NCBI GenBank assembly: GCA_963805925.1
Contig: CAWDWB010000003.1
Location: forward strand, 1,178,001 to 1,242,000
Reading direction: 5' to 3'
DNA from: CAMPKL01 sp963805925
Lineage (GTDB): Bacteria > Acidobacteriota > Terriglobia > Bryobacterales > UBA6623
DNA length: 64,000 bases
Made by a program: the position numbers and the translations under genes. Under the pieces are notes generated by a model that saw nothing but the letters and a program-made list of their open reading frames with translations, was not told the DNA's origin and did not search any database. Below are positions 35,300 to 43,633 of this stretch, piece after piece; positions within the stretch are counted from its first letter, which is position 1, and each line of letters starts with the position of its first letter.

Positions 35300-36484
35300 T
35301 TACTTCGCGGCCGTTAGTCCCAGCATCACCTTCGCGCCGGTAGCCGACTTCATTCCGACGATGGTGCCCGTGGGAGCTTTCGCGCCAAAGGCCGCGCCGA
35401 TGAGCCCTCGTACGGCCTCTGTGTCGGCCACATCAGCGAGGTAGATGTCCGCATAGACCACGTTGGACAGATCCATCTCCGCAAGGCCCAAGACGAGCTT
35501 TTGGCGCATCAGGATCGCATCGAACTGTTCTGCGAGGCTGCTTCCCGCTTCGGGCATGGACAATGCCGTCACATACAAAGTGTTGCCCGCGAGCACAGCC
35601 GGACTGAGCCCTGCGCCTGGCTCTTCGCCGGCCGGAAACAGGCGAGTCACTGCATATCTATCCTTCGCAGCAATGACCGCGATTTCGACTGCGATGTCGC
35701 CCGGCAAGCGTCCCACCGGAACCGCTGCCCGGGCCGGACCGCTGCCTGCGGGCATCGCCGCCGCCAAACGCGCCTCGATCTGGGCCGTATCATCCAGATT
35801 CGGATAGTAAAAAGCCGCCGTCACGACGCTGTCTAGCCCCAGCTCTTGGGCGCCAATCGTGGCCTCAATGGTCTGCAAGGTTCGATCCGTTTGCGCACCG
35901 GCCTCGGGTGAGGTTTCTCCCGTCAGCGGATCGCGTCCGCCTTGCCCGGAAACATACAGCATGTCGCCCGCCAGTACGGCCGGCGAATACGGACCCATCG
36001 CCGGCGGAATCACCTCGGGCGAAGGCCGCACAATGGCCGTCTCCGCAACGTCCTGGTAGGCGATACAGGTGACCACGATGCGCGAGTTGTCGGGAAGAGC
36101 CGCGACTTGAACCGTCGTCCGCGCCGGATACCGCTCTGCCGAAAAATAGCCGGCGTAAATTCCGTTGATGGTCTGGTAATCGTCCATGTCGGCGAGCTGC
36201 AGGCGGCAGTTCACCAGGTTGGAGAAGTCTAGCCCACGCTCGCGAAGAACGCCGCCCAGCTTGTCCATGGCCCCTCGAGTGTTGGCCTCGATCCCGCTGA
36301 CGCCCGCTTCGCTCTCAGCGCTATCAGCCGTCTGGCCAGAGAGATAAACCGTCTGGCCGGCCGCAACAGCATCGGCAAATTGGCCATTTCCCGGCTGTGC
36401 GGATGCGGCCTCTTCCGGCGCAGTAGGCGCCTGGGAACAGGCTGCACAGAGCGAAAGAATCAGGGTAAGTGCGTACGCTCTCAT
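35300..36484 (-). CDS. Exported three-domain RidA/YjgF protein
   Basis: 394 aa from the ATG at 36484 (an upstream extension is rejected because a signal sequence begins here). N-terminal signal MRAYALTLILSLCAAC, possibly a lipoprotein with Cys16 although the -3 position is Cys rather than Leu. Three YjgF domains follow: about 35-130, 155-275 and 285-394. The substrate-binding Arg is kept in domain 1 (YPARTTVQV) and domain 2 (GPARAAVPV) but lost in domain 3 (APTGTIVGM). RidA normally hydrolyses 2-aminoacrylate-type imines in the cytosol; an exported tandem triplet must do something else, or act on periplasmic imines. Converges with nrdR 4 bp away. Confidence 0.85.
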   Translation of the reverse strand: MRAYALTLILSLCAACSQAPTAPEEAASAQPGNGQFADAVAAGQTVYLSGQTADSAESEAGVSGIEANTRGAMDKLGGVLRERGLDFSNLVNCRLQLADMDDYQTINGIYAGYFSAERYPARTTVQVAALPDNSRIVVTCIAYQDVAETAIVRPSPEVIPPAMGPYSPAVLAGDMLYVSGQGGRDPLTGETSPEAGAQTDRTLQTIEATIGAQELGLDSVVTAAFYYPNLDDTAQIEARLAAAMPAGSGPARAAVPVGRLPGDIAVEIAVIAAKDRYAVTRLFPAGEEPGAGLSPAVLAGNTLYVTALSMPEAGSSLAEQFDAILMRQKLVLGLAEMDLSNVVYADIYLADVADTEAVRGLIGAAFGAKAPTGTIVGMKSATGAKVMLGLTAAK

Positions 36485-36691
36485 GCCCCAAGTTAGCAGC
36501 CCTACCGCACATGGCTGCAACCAAAAACTGTCGCCTGCCGGTCTTTATCGACGTTAGATCCGCAACGTTCCCCCGGCACGGCGTCCGAATTCCCAATCAT
36601 CTGTCGGCTCTTCTGCGTTATGCTATGTATCTGGATCGAAAGGTTTTATCCCGTACCGGGACTCTCCTGCCGGTCAAGGACGCCGCGTACT

Positions 36692-37732
36692 ATGACGGAT
36701 TTGTGGGTACTCCGCGCGACGCTTGTCATCGCTGTAGCAGCGATCATCACCGACGTGCGCCCATTCGGAACTTCCCTGAGCGGCGCGCTCGGCCTGGGGA
36801 TATTCGCCGGCGCGATCATCGTGTTGGCCGAGATGCGCCTGCGTCATGCCGCCTTGAAGCGCGTCATCGGCGGCGCCGTGGGCCTCATCTTGGGCGTTGC
36901 CGGGGCGGCAATGGCCGCCGCGGCGCTACGCTCAGCCGTCGGTGACAGCGCCTCCGCCGCACTGCAAATTCTCATTCTCGTGTTCGGCGCTTATCTTGGC
37001 GTCGCGGTGGGCGGGGCTCAGGGAGAATCTCTGAACCTCGGCGCCGTCGGGGCCTTTCAGGAAAAAGCGGCAAAATCGGCGATCAGCAAGATCTTCGATA
37101 CCAGCGTGATCATCGACGGCAGGATCGCGGAAGTCGCCGAAGCAGGCTTCCTCGATGGACCGATCATTATCCCGCGCTTTGTCCTGTGGGAACTTCAGTC
37201 CATTGCCGACTCCGCAGACCCAGGGCGGCGCAATCGCGGCAGACGCGGGCTAGACATGTTGAAGCGTCTGCAGGATAACGGCGAACTCGAAGTCAAGATC
37301 GTAGAGGACGACTTCCCTCGGCTCAAAGAAGTCGATCAGAAGCTGGTGGAACTGGCCAAGAACTACCAAGGAAAGATCGTCACCAACGACTTCAACCTCA
37401 ACAAACTGGCCGCCGTCCAGGGTGTCGCGGCGCTCAACATCAACGAACTGGCTAACGCGGTAAAACCCGTTGTCCTGCCGGGCGAATTGATGCGCGTGGT
37501 GATACAGAAAGAAGGCAAAGAACACGAACAAGGCGTGGCCTACCTGGATGACGGCACCATGGTCGTCGTCGACCATGCCCGGCATCTGATATCCAAGAGC
37601 GTCGAAATCTCGGTCACTAGCGTGATTCAGACCGCCGCCGGCAAGATGATTTTTGGCAAACTGGAGCAGGATCGAAGGCAGTCCAACCCGGGCGACGCCA
37701 GTGAATTCAGCACGACGGCAAACGCCAGCTAA
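36692..37732 (+). CDS. PIN/TRAM domain membrane protein (YacL-like)
   Basis: 346 aa from the ATG at 36692, chosen because AGGA lies upstream and hydrophobic helices start just after it; the frame is open from 36620. Four N-terminal helices (residues about 5-115) precede a PIN nuclease fold (IFDTSVIIDGRI, LDGPIIIPRFVLWELQ, KIVTNDFNLNKLA: conserved Asp residues D152-type, E and D) and a C-terminal TRAM domain (VVIQKEGKEHEQGVAYLDDGTMVVV), which binds RNA. It is the first gene of a three-gene run with ispD and ispF, 4 bp upstream of ispD. Confidence 0.88.
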   Translation: MTDLWVLRATLVIAVAAIITDVRPFGTSLSGALGLGIFAGAIIVLAEMRLRHAALKRVIGGAVGLILGVAGAAMAAAALRSAVGDSASAALQILILVFGAYLGVAVGGAQGESLNLGAVGAFQEKAAKSAISKIFDTSVIIDGRIAEVAEAGFLDGPIIIPRFVLWELQSIADSADPGRRNRGRRGLDMLKRLQDNGELEVKIVEDDFPRLKEVDQKLVELAKNYQGKIVTNDFNLNKLAAVQGVAALNINELANAVKPVVLPGELMRVVIQKEGKEHEQGVAYLDDGTMVVVDHARHLISKSVEISVTSVIQTAAGKMIFGKLEQDRRQSNPGDASEFSTTANAS

Positions 37733-37736
37733 ATAA

Positions 37737-38444
37737 ATGAAAGCGGCAGCAATCATTCCGGCAGCCGGGCTGGGCACGCGGATGGGACGCGCGGCGTCCG
37801 AGCCGTCGACGCGAAAGCAATTCCTTTCCATCGGCGGAGCGCCCATCTTTGTCCACACAATTCGCCGATTCGCCGCCGCTGCGTCGATCTCCGAAATCCT
37901 CGTCGCCGTGCGCGAAAGCGATCAAGAGGACGTCGCAGCGCTGCTCGCCGCAGAGTCCTTTGCTAAACCCGTTCGCGTCGTCATCGGAGGCGACAACCGC
38001 CAGGAATCCGTGAAAAATGCTCTCGCCGCAGTGGGCGACGATGTGGAGATCGTGGCCGTCCACGATGCCGTGCGTCCTTTCGTATCAACTGAGTTGATCG
38101 ATCAGGTCGTCGAACAGGCGCACCGCGACGGCGCCGTCATCCTCGGCGTGCCCGCCGTCGACACCGTCAAGCGCGTCGACCAGCGCATTGTGCACGCCAC
38201 CCTGCCGCGCGAGACCATCATGCTCGCGCAAACGCCGCAAGCGTTTCGCACCGATCTGCTGCGCCAGGCTTATGCCGCCGCGGAGCGCGACGGCTTTACC
38301 GGCACCGATGAGGCCAGTCTTATCGAGCATCTGGGCCAGGACGTCCACGTCATGATGGGCAGCCCACGAAACATCAAGATCACCCGGCCTTCGGATCTTC
38401 AGTTGGCCCAGTTCTATCTAGAGAATCCCGAGGACGCAGCGTAG
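37737..38444 (+). CDS. ispD: 2-C-methyl-D-erythritol 4-phosphate cytidylyltransferase
   Basis: 235 aa, third step of the MEP isoprenoid pathway: MEP plus CTP gives CDP-ME. AAIIPAAGLGTRMG is the CTP-binding loop, RKQFLSIGG and VHDAVRPFV the catalytic/substrate segments, and TDEASLIEHLG the C-terminal MEP site. It is 4 bp after the PIN/TRAM gene and 5 bp before ispF, a standard ispD-ispF pair. Confidence 0.97.
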   Translation: MKAAAIIPAAGLGTRMGRAASEPSTRKQFLSIGGAPIFVHTIRRFAAAASISEILVAVRESDQEDVAALLAAESFAKPVRVVIGGDNRQESVKNALAAVGDDVEIVAVHDAVRPFVSTELIDQVVEQAHRDGAVILGVPAVDTVKRVDQRIVHATLPRETIMLAQTPQAFRTDLLRQAYAAAERDGFTGTDEASLIEHLGQDVHVMMGSPRNIKITRPSDLQLAQFYLENPEDAA

Positions 38445-38449
38445 GCCCG

Positions 38450-38953
38450 ATGCCGCAAGAGTTTCGCACCGGTATAGGCTATGACCTGCACCGCTTGGAG
38501 CCTGACCGCAAGCTCATCATCGGAGGCGTCGAGATCCCCTTCGAAAGAGGGCTCGCCGGCCATTCCGACGCCGACATCCTGATGCATGCCATAACCGACG
38601 CGCTCTTAGGAGCCGCCAGCCTGGGAGATATCGGAGAACTGTTTCCGCCGACCGATCCGCAATGGAAAGACGCCGATAGCGAAGTCTTTCTGCAGCAGGC
38701 GCGAGAGTTGGTCGTCGGCTACGGCTATCGCATCGTCAACGTCGACGCGGTTGTCGTTCTAGAACGTCCCAAGTTATTGCCGCATCGGCCGGCGATCCGC
38801 AAGAACTTGGCGCGCATCCTGGCCATCGACGCCGAGAGAATCGGACTCAAAGCCAAGACATCCGAAGGCGTCGGCCCTTGCGGTCGCGGTGAAGCCGCCG
38901 AAGCGCACGTGGTCGCGACGCTGGTTCGCGATGCCGCCGCGAAGCTGATGTAG
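38450..38953 (+). CDS. ispF: 2-C-methyl-D-erythritol 2,4-cyclodiphosphate synthase
   Basis: 167 aa trimeric zinc enzyme forming MEcPP from CDP-ME 2-phosphate. Zinc ligands D12, H14 (GYDLH) and H46 (ILMHAITD) are in place; GLAGHSDADIL and the C-terminal TSEGVGPCGRGEA match the family. Last gene of the PIN-ispD-ispF unit; ends 7 bp from the convergent aminotransferase gene. Confidence 0.97.
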   Translation: MPQEFRTGIGYDLHRLEPDRKLIIGGVEIPFERGLAGHSDADILMHAITDALLGAASLGDIGELFPPTDPQWKDADSEVFLQQARELVVGYGYRIVNVDAVVVLERPKLLPHRPAIRKNLARILAIDAERIGLKAKTSEGVGPCGRGEAAEAHVVATLVRDAAAKLM

Positions 38954-38960
38954 GAGGCGG

Positions 38961-39824
38961 CTAGTCCGCAGCCAATTGGGCGTCGGTGTAGCGATCCATG
39001 TACTCGCGCAGCTCTCGACGAAGCCGATCCATCACCGGCCAGGCGTCCGTGGCGGTTAAACGCGTTTCGCCGATTCTTGCAATTGGCAACAACTCTCTCG
39101 TTGATGAGGTGATAAACACTTCCTCGGCCTGCAGCAGGTCATCGACCGAGAGCACCGTCTCTTGCACCTTCGGGCTACTGCGCAGTTCCGACAGCATCAC
39201 TTCGCGAGTCACCCCCGGCAGCAAGCCGGAATGCAACGGCGGCGTGTAGGTAATGCCGTCGCGAACGGCAAAAATATTGGCCGACGTGCATTCGGTGACT
39301 TCGCTGCGTTCATTGAGCAAAATCACTTCGTCGAAACCCTCGCGGCGGGCATCCTCATACATCGTCAGATTGGCCGACCAGGAGAGCGTCTTGGCCCCGA
39401 CAAACGGAGAGGCTGCAAATCGCGCGTTCGCTCTCACGCCCAGCGAAGCAGCCTCGGGCCAAGGCGAGAGGTCGTCCGTCAGCACCACCCAATCAGAGGA
39501 TGCTCCCGTTCCCGGGCCTTCCCAGCGGCCGCCTTTGGATCGAAACACGCAGATGCGGGCCACCGCTTCCTGCGCATCGTTCTGGCGAATGAGCTCCGCG
39601 AATCCGGCGCGAACGCCGTCCAGATCGACAGGCAACTCGACATGAATCAATTCCGCATCGCGGCAAAGTCTCGCCCAATGTCGCTCCATGGCGAAGGCGA
39701 CGCCGCGGCCGATCCGCAAGGTAGAGAAAACGCCCCAGCCAGACAGCAATCCTAGCTGTCCGGGCTTGAAGATCGACTCGTCGGCCGAAACAATCCGGCC
39801 GTTATAGAGGATGTAACGATGCAT
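38961..39824 (-). CDS. Class IV PLP aminotransferase (BCAT / aminodeoxychorismate lyase family)
   Basis: 287 aa. Fold-type IV PLP enzyme: the Schiff-base Lys is in GAKTLSWSANL, and EVILLNERSEVTECTSANIF is the family signature. HSGLLPGVTREV completes the PLP phosphate site. Members are branched-chain aminotransferases, D-amino acid aminotransferases or 4-amino-4-deoxychorismate lyases; sequence alone does not decide. Last gene in a minus-strand run from mazG. A GATAAT box lies 8 nt upstream of the ATG. Confidence 0.87.
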   Translation of the reverse strand: MHRYILYNGRIVSADESIFKPGQLGLLSGWGVFSTLRIGRGVAFAMERHWARLCRDAELIHVELPVDLDGVRAGFAELIRQNDAQEAVARICVFRSKGGRWEGPGTGASSDWVVLTDDLSPWPEAASLGVRANARFAASPFVGAKTLSWSANLTMYEDARREGFDEVILLNERSEVTECTSANIFAVRDGITYTPPLHSGLLPGVTREVMLSELRSSPKVQETVLSVDDLLQAEEVFITSSTRELLPIARIGETRLTATDAWPVMDRLRRELREYMDRYTDAQLAAD

Positions 39825-39832
39825 CTCGATCC

Positions 39833-39838
39833 ATTATC
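39833..39838 (-). promoter_or_regulatory. Candidate -10 box (GATAAT) of the class IV aminotransferase gene
   Basis: On the minus strand GATAAT is followed by 8 nt (GGATCGAG) and the ATG at 39824. The GGA could act as a minimal ribosome site only if the transcript began earlier; otherwise leaderless. Confidence 0.35.
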
Positions 39839-39862
39839 CTGCGCCCTGGCCGCCGCGGTCGC

Positions 39863-40450
39863 TCATAGGCTCTCTAGCGTATCGACCGCGCTGCGCAGAC
39901 GCCGCGTGAGGCTGGTGGGGCTTCGGCGCTCCAGCACATTCGTCACCTGCTGGTAGTACCACAGGGCCCGCTCCCTGCCGCGAAATCTCTCCCACACCGA
40001 CGGACCCTCCGCCTTGATGCTTTCGATCGTGCTTTGCACGTTGTGCAGCTTGTCGGCGGTCACGACCAGCAGGACCGAATCCGTCGCTTGATCCAAGCTG
40101 TCGATGAAGTCTTGCTTGCGCTTCTGCCAGGCGGGCTTCGGACTCTCGTAGGCGTCGGTGCAGCCGTCGACGATCTCGGCCACTCGGTCGCCGTAGCGGC
40201 TGCGAATTTCGTCCAATCGCGGCGTACCGCCTTGATCCTCAACCGCGTCATGCAGCAAGGCCGCAATCGCCTCGTCTTCGTCCCCGCCCGCCTCCAACAC
40301 CAGTGAGCAGACGGCCAACAAATGGGCGACGTAGGGCACGGCAGGCCCTTTGCGCGCCTGCCGGCGATGGAGAGAAGAAGTCCAAGCCAGCGCCTCTTCG
40401 AAACGTTCGCCCAGATCAATGCCTGGCTCATCGTGTTCTAGGTGCTTCAT
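39863..40450 (-). CDS. Small HD-domain hydrolase, SpoT/MESH1-like (candidate alarmone hydrolase)
   Basis: 195 aa, only an HD phosphohydrolase domain. Motifs of the (p)ppGpp hydrolase half of Rel proteins are visible: RRQARKGPAVPYVAHLL (motif 1 Arg and His), LLHDAVED (HD and ED) and VVTADKLHNVQ (DxLHN). There is no synthetase, TGS or ACT domain. It resembles single-domain small alarmone hydrolases; an unrelated nucleotide hydrolase role cannot be excluded. 7 bp upstream of it lies the tag gene in the same direction. Confidence 0.8.
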   Translation of the reverse strand: MKHLEHDEPGIDLGERFEEALAWTSSLHRRQARKGPAVPYVAHLLAVCSLVLEAGGDEDEAIAALLHDAVEDQGGTPRLDEIRSRYGDRVAEIVDGCTDAYESPKPAWQKRKQDFIDSLDQATDSVLLVVTADKLHNVQSTIESIKAEGPSVWERFRGRERALWYYQQVTNVLERRSPTSLTRRLRSAVDTLESL

Positions 40451-40457
40451 AGACGTC

Positions 40458-41093
40458 TTAGACCGGTCTCCGGAAGGCCTTGCGCGCCTGCTCAGCCCGC
40501 GAGCGCACGGTGCAAATCTCTTGGTGATCGTTGACCAGACCCATCGCCTGCATGAAGGCGTAAATCGTCGTCGGACCCACGAACGACCAACCGCGCTTCT
40601 TCAAGTCTTTCGACAGCGCCAGCGACTCGGGCGACGTCGCCATCTTCAACAACTCAGCGTGGGTCAGCTTCTTGGGCCGGTTCGCCGGCGCCGGCTCATA
40701 GCCCCAGAAGTAGGCCGCCAGCGACCCGCACTCCGCGATCAACTCTTGGGCTCTGCGTGCGTTGTTGATCGTTGATTCGATCTTGCCCCGATGACGGACA
40801 ATACCGGCGTCGCCCAGTAATTTCTCCACTTGCTTGGGACCGAACTTAGCGACCTTAGCGATATCAAAATTCGCGAACCCTTTGCGAAAATTCTCGCGCT
40901 TGTTCAGGATTGTTCGCCAGCTCAACCCCGCCTGGAAGCCTTCCAGACAGATCTTCTCGAAAAGTCTTCGATCATCATCGACGGGAAATCCCCACTCCTC
41001 ATCGTGATAGGGCACGAAGGCTTCATCGCCCGCGCACCACCAGCAACGCTCCCGCCCGTCTGGTCCTTGAAACGACTTATCTCGCGCCGCCAT
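40458..41093 (-). CDS. tag: DNA-3-methyladenine glycosylase I
   Basis: 211 aa from the ATG at 41093 (family start MAARDKS...; an upstream ATG adds 8 unlikely residues). Base-excision enzyme removing 3-methyladenine from alkylated DNA. CWWCAGDEAFVPYHDEEWG at the N-terminus carries the zinc Cys and Tyr/Asp-Glu signature of TagI; GLSWRTILNKRENFRKGF and KKRGWSFVGPTTIYAFMQA are the substrate pocket helices. Part of the mazG-EamA-tag-HD-aminotransferase run. Confidence 0.95.
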   Translation of the reverse strand: MAARDKSFQGPDGRERCWWCAGDEAFVPYHDEEWGFPVDDDRRLFEKICLEGFQAGLSWRTILNKRENFRKGFANFDIAKVAKFGPKQVEKLLGDAGIVRHRGKIESTINNARRAQELIAECGSLAAYFWGYEPAPANRPKKLTHAELLKMATSPESLALSKDLKKRGWSFVGPTTIYAFMQAMGLVNDHQEICTVRSRAEQARKAFRRPV

Positions 41094-41126
41094 CGTCAGT
41101 TGCCAGTTTAAAACCAATCGGCGTCA

Positions 41127-42023
41127 TCAACGCCGCTCGGCCAAGTAAACCCCAGTCAGAATCACCGCTCCGGCTAACCCCAAGTTCAACGACACCGACT
41201 CTCCCAGCAGCACCCACCCCAGCGAGGTCGCCGTCAGCGGCTGGATATATTGCACGCCCGCGATTCTCGAAGCCGGCACGTGCCCCAGCGCCCAGTAATA
41301 GATCAGATAGCCCAACACGGACGGGAACACCGCCATATACGACACAGCCCACCAAGCTTCGCTCGGCACCGACGCCAGCGAAAAATCGCGATACGCAATC
41401 CAAATCACCGGCTGGAGCAATACCGCGCCGCTCACGTACGCCAGTGAATTGAGCACGACCGCGCCGTACTGCTGCCGCGCCTGTTTGCCGAACACCGTAA
41501 ACGCGGCGAACAACAATCCGGCGACCACCAGCAGGGCGTCGCCTTGCGGCGATGGGTCGCCTCCGCCGGTCCGGTCCAGGGCCAGCCACACCGCCCCGGC
41601 GACACAGACGGACATTCCGATCAGCTTCTTCGAAGTAATCAGTTCCTGTCCGCGGGACGCTGCCAGCAGCAGAATAATCACCGGCACCACGCTGTAGATG
41701 AACGCCGCGTGCGCAACGCTCGTCAGGCTAAGCGACGTGACGTATACCAGCTGATTGCCCACCTGCAATCCCGCGCCCAGCAGCGCCAGCTTCCACCAGT
41801 GCCCAGCGCTGACGATCCTCCTAGCCCGGAATAACCACGGCAACACGATCAAGCCGGCGATCGTTGTGCGCACCGAAACCAGCAACGGAGCCGGCAGATG
41901 CCGCAGGGCGATCTTGGCCGCCACCGGATTCAGCGACCAAATCACCACCATGAAACCGACCAACCCCCAAAGCAATGCCGGGGTGGGATTCTGGAGACTT
42001 AGCCGCCCTTCGCTTCCTGCCAA
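41127..42023 (-). CDS. EamA/DMT-family transporter
   Basis: 298 aa, ten hydrophobic helices in two EamA repeats (about 15-140 and 160-295). FMVVIWSLNPVAAKIALRH is the first-repeat opening; YWALGHVPASRIAGVQYIQP and LLGESVSLNLGLAGAVILTG are the second-repeat signature. These proteins export or exchange small metabolites; substrate unknown. Its start overlaps the mazG 3' end by 25 nt. Confidence 0.9.
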   Translation of the reverse strand: MAGSEGRLSLQNPTPALLWGLVGFMVVIWSLNPVAAKIALRHLPAPLLVSVRTTIAGLIVLPWLFRARRIVSAGHWWKLALLGAGLQVGNQLVYVTSLSLTSVAHAAFIYSVVPVIILLLAASRGQELITSKKLIGMSVCVAGAVWLALDRTGGGDPSPQGDALLVVAGLLFAAFTVFGKQARQQYGAVVLNSLAYVSGAVLLQPVIWIAYRDFSLASVPSEAWWAVSYMAVFPSVLGYLIYYWALGHVPASRIAGVQYIQPLTATSLGWVLLGESVSLNLGLAGAVILTGVYLAERR

Positions 42024-42784
42024 AGCGCCTCCATCTCATCCAGAGACGCCTGCTCCAGCGTTCGATCTTGGGCCGCGAGGCTGCGTTCGATGTGCGCAAA
42101 CCGGCTGCGGAACTTCGCGTTCGCCCGGCGTAGCGCGATTTCTGGGTGCACTTTCAAATAGCGCGCGATGTTCGTGGCCATGAATAGCAGGTCGCCGACT
42201 TCGTCCTCTAAATGGTCGGCGTTGCCGGATTGAGCAGCCTCGGCGATCTCGCCCATCTCCTCATCGAGTTTCTTCTTCAGGTCTTCAAGGCGCTCCCAAT
42301 CGAACCCCATCTTGGCCGCCTTCTTGCCCACTTCAAACGCCTCAACCAACGCCGGCTGGTTGCGCGGCACCGACTCCAACAATCCCCCCGTCGCTTGCTG
42401 ACCCTTTGCCGCCTTCTCCTCAGCCTTGATCTGGTCCCAGCGCTCCACCACTTGGTCCGCCGTGTCGACCGCGTCCTCGCCAAAAACATGCGGATGCCGC
42501 CGTATCAGCTTCTCGGTGATCGAACGGACCACATCGTTGATGTCGAATAGGCCCGCCTCGCGAGCAATCTCGGCCTGAAAAACCACTTGCAGCAGAACGT
42601 CTCCGAGTTCTTCGGCCAGATGATCCCAGTCCTGGCGGTCGATCGCGTCTAGCGCCTCGTAGGTCTCCTCGACCAGATAAGGCCGCAGGCTTTCCAGCGT
42701 CTGTTTGCGGTCCCACGGACAGCCCCCCGGCGCGCGCAAGCGAGCCATGATCTCGATCAACCTTTCGAATGCCTCGCCAGACAT
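41999..42784 (-). CDS. mazG: Nucleoside triphosphate pyrophosphohydrolase MazG
   Basis: 261 aa from the ATG at 42784, which matches the family start before ERLIEIMARLRAPGGCPWD; the longer frame is rejected. Tandem MazG domains with the EExxE metal motif (LVEETYEALDAI) and ELGDVLLQVVFQ in the first, EVGDLLFMATNIAR in the second. It hydrolyses noncanonical or all NTPs to NMP and PPi, cleaning the nucleotide pool. First gene of the minus-strand run; divergent from kdsB, 58 bp between starts. Confidence 0.95.
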   Translation of the reverse strand: MSGEAFERLIEIMARLRAPGGCPWDRKQTLESLRPYLVEETYEALDAIDRQDWDHLAEELGDVLLQVVFQAEIAREAGLFDINDVVRSITEKLIRRHPHVFGEDAVDTADQVVERWDQIKAEEKAAKGQQATGGLLESVPRNQPALVEAFEVGKKAAKMGFDWERLEDLKKKLDEEMGEIAEAAQSGNADHLEDEVGDLLFMATNIARYLKVHPEIALRRANAKFRSRFAHIERSLAAQDRTLEQASLDEMEALWQEAKGG

Positions 42785-42842
42785 GGGAGAATGAGCAACC
42801 TGAAAGCGCCAGCGTAGCACGCGCCCCCAGGCCCATTTCCCC

Positions 42843-43583
42843 ATGAACGTGATTGGCGTCATCCCCGCGCGGTTTCACTCCGTCCGCCTCGAAGGCAAGC
42901 CCCTAGCGCTCATCGGCGGCCGACCGATGATCCAGCACGTCTACGAGAGGGTCGCCAAGTCCTCGCTGCTGACCGACCTTTTGGTCGCTACCGACGACGC
43001 CCGAATCTTCGACGCCGTCGGCGCCTTCGGCGGCAAGGCCGTGATGACTTCCCCGGACCATCGCTCCGGCACGGACCGAGTCGGAGAGGCCACGGCCGAC
43101 CTAGCCGCCGACGTCGTCGTCAACATCCAGGGCGACGAACCCTTCATCTCGCCGCGCGTCATCGATCAACTGGTTGAGCCCTTCCACTCCGAGTTCGGCA
43201 TCGAGATGAGCACCCTAATGCGGCCCATCGACAACGATCGCGACCTCCAGGACCCCAACGTCGTCAAGGTCGTCTCCGACCAGGCAGGCTTTGCGCTCTA
43301 CTTCTCCCGTTCGATAATTCCCTTCCCCCGCAACGCCTCTGCCGAATCGGCGGCCTTCGAGCACATCGGTCTCTACGCCTACACCAAGGCCTTCCTGACC
43401 GAGTACTCGCGGATGGCTCCCACCCGACTTGAGCAGATCGAGGGCCTTGAACAACTCCGCGTGCTCGAAAACGGCCGCCGCATCCGCGTCGTCGAGACCC
43501 ACGATCACCTCGGCCTCAGCGTCGATACGCCCGAGGACCTAGCCCGTGCGGAAGAGTTGCTGCTCCGATCGCCCGGCCTCTAG
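42843..43583 (+). CDS. kdsB: 3-deoxy-manno-octulosonate cytidylyltransferase (CMP-Kdo synthetase)
   Basis: 246 aa, activates Kdo with CTP for lipid A-Kdo inner core synthesis, which implies an LPS outer membrane. VIPARFHSVRLEGKPLA is the nucleotide loop, SPDHRSGTDRVGEA and VNIQGDEPFISP the conserved substrate and metal site, and ENGRRIRVVETHDH the C-terminal signature. Starts inside the discarded N-terminal extension of mazG on the other strand. Confidence 0.97.
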   Translation: MNVIGVIPARFHSVRLEGKPLALIGGRPMIQHVYERVAKSSLLTDLLVATDDARIFDAVGAFGGKAVMTSPDHRSGTDRVGEATADLAADVVVNIQGDEPFISPRVIDQLVEPFHSEFGIEMSTLMRPIDNDRDLQDPNVVKVVSDQAGFALYFSRSIIPFPRNASAESAAFEHIGLYAYTKAFLTEYSRMAPTRLEQIEGLEQLRVLENGRRIRVVETHDHLGLSVDTPEDLARAEELLLRSPGL

Positions 43584-43633
43584 CTCACAGCGAGACCGAC
43601 AGCCGGGAAGGTACAATAGAGGCTAACCCCGCC

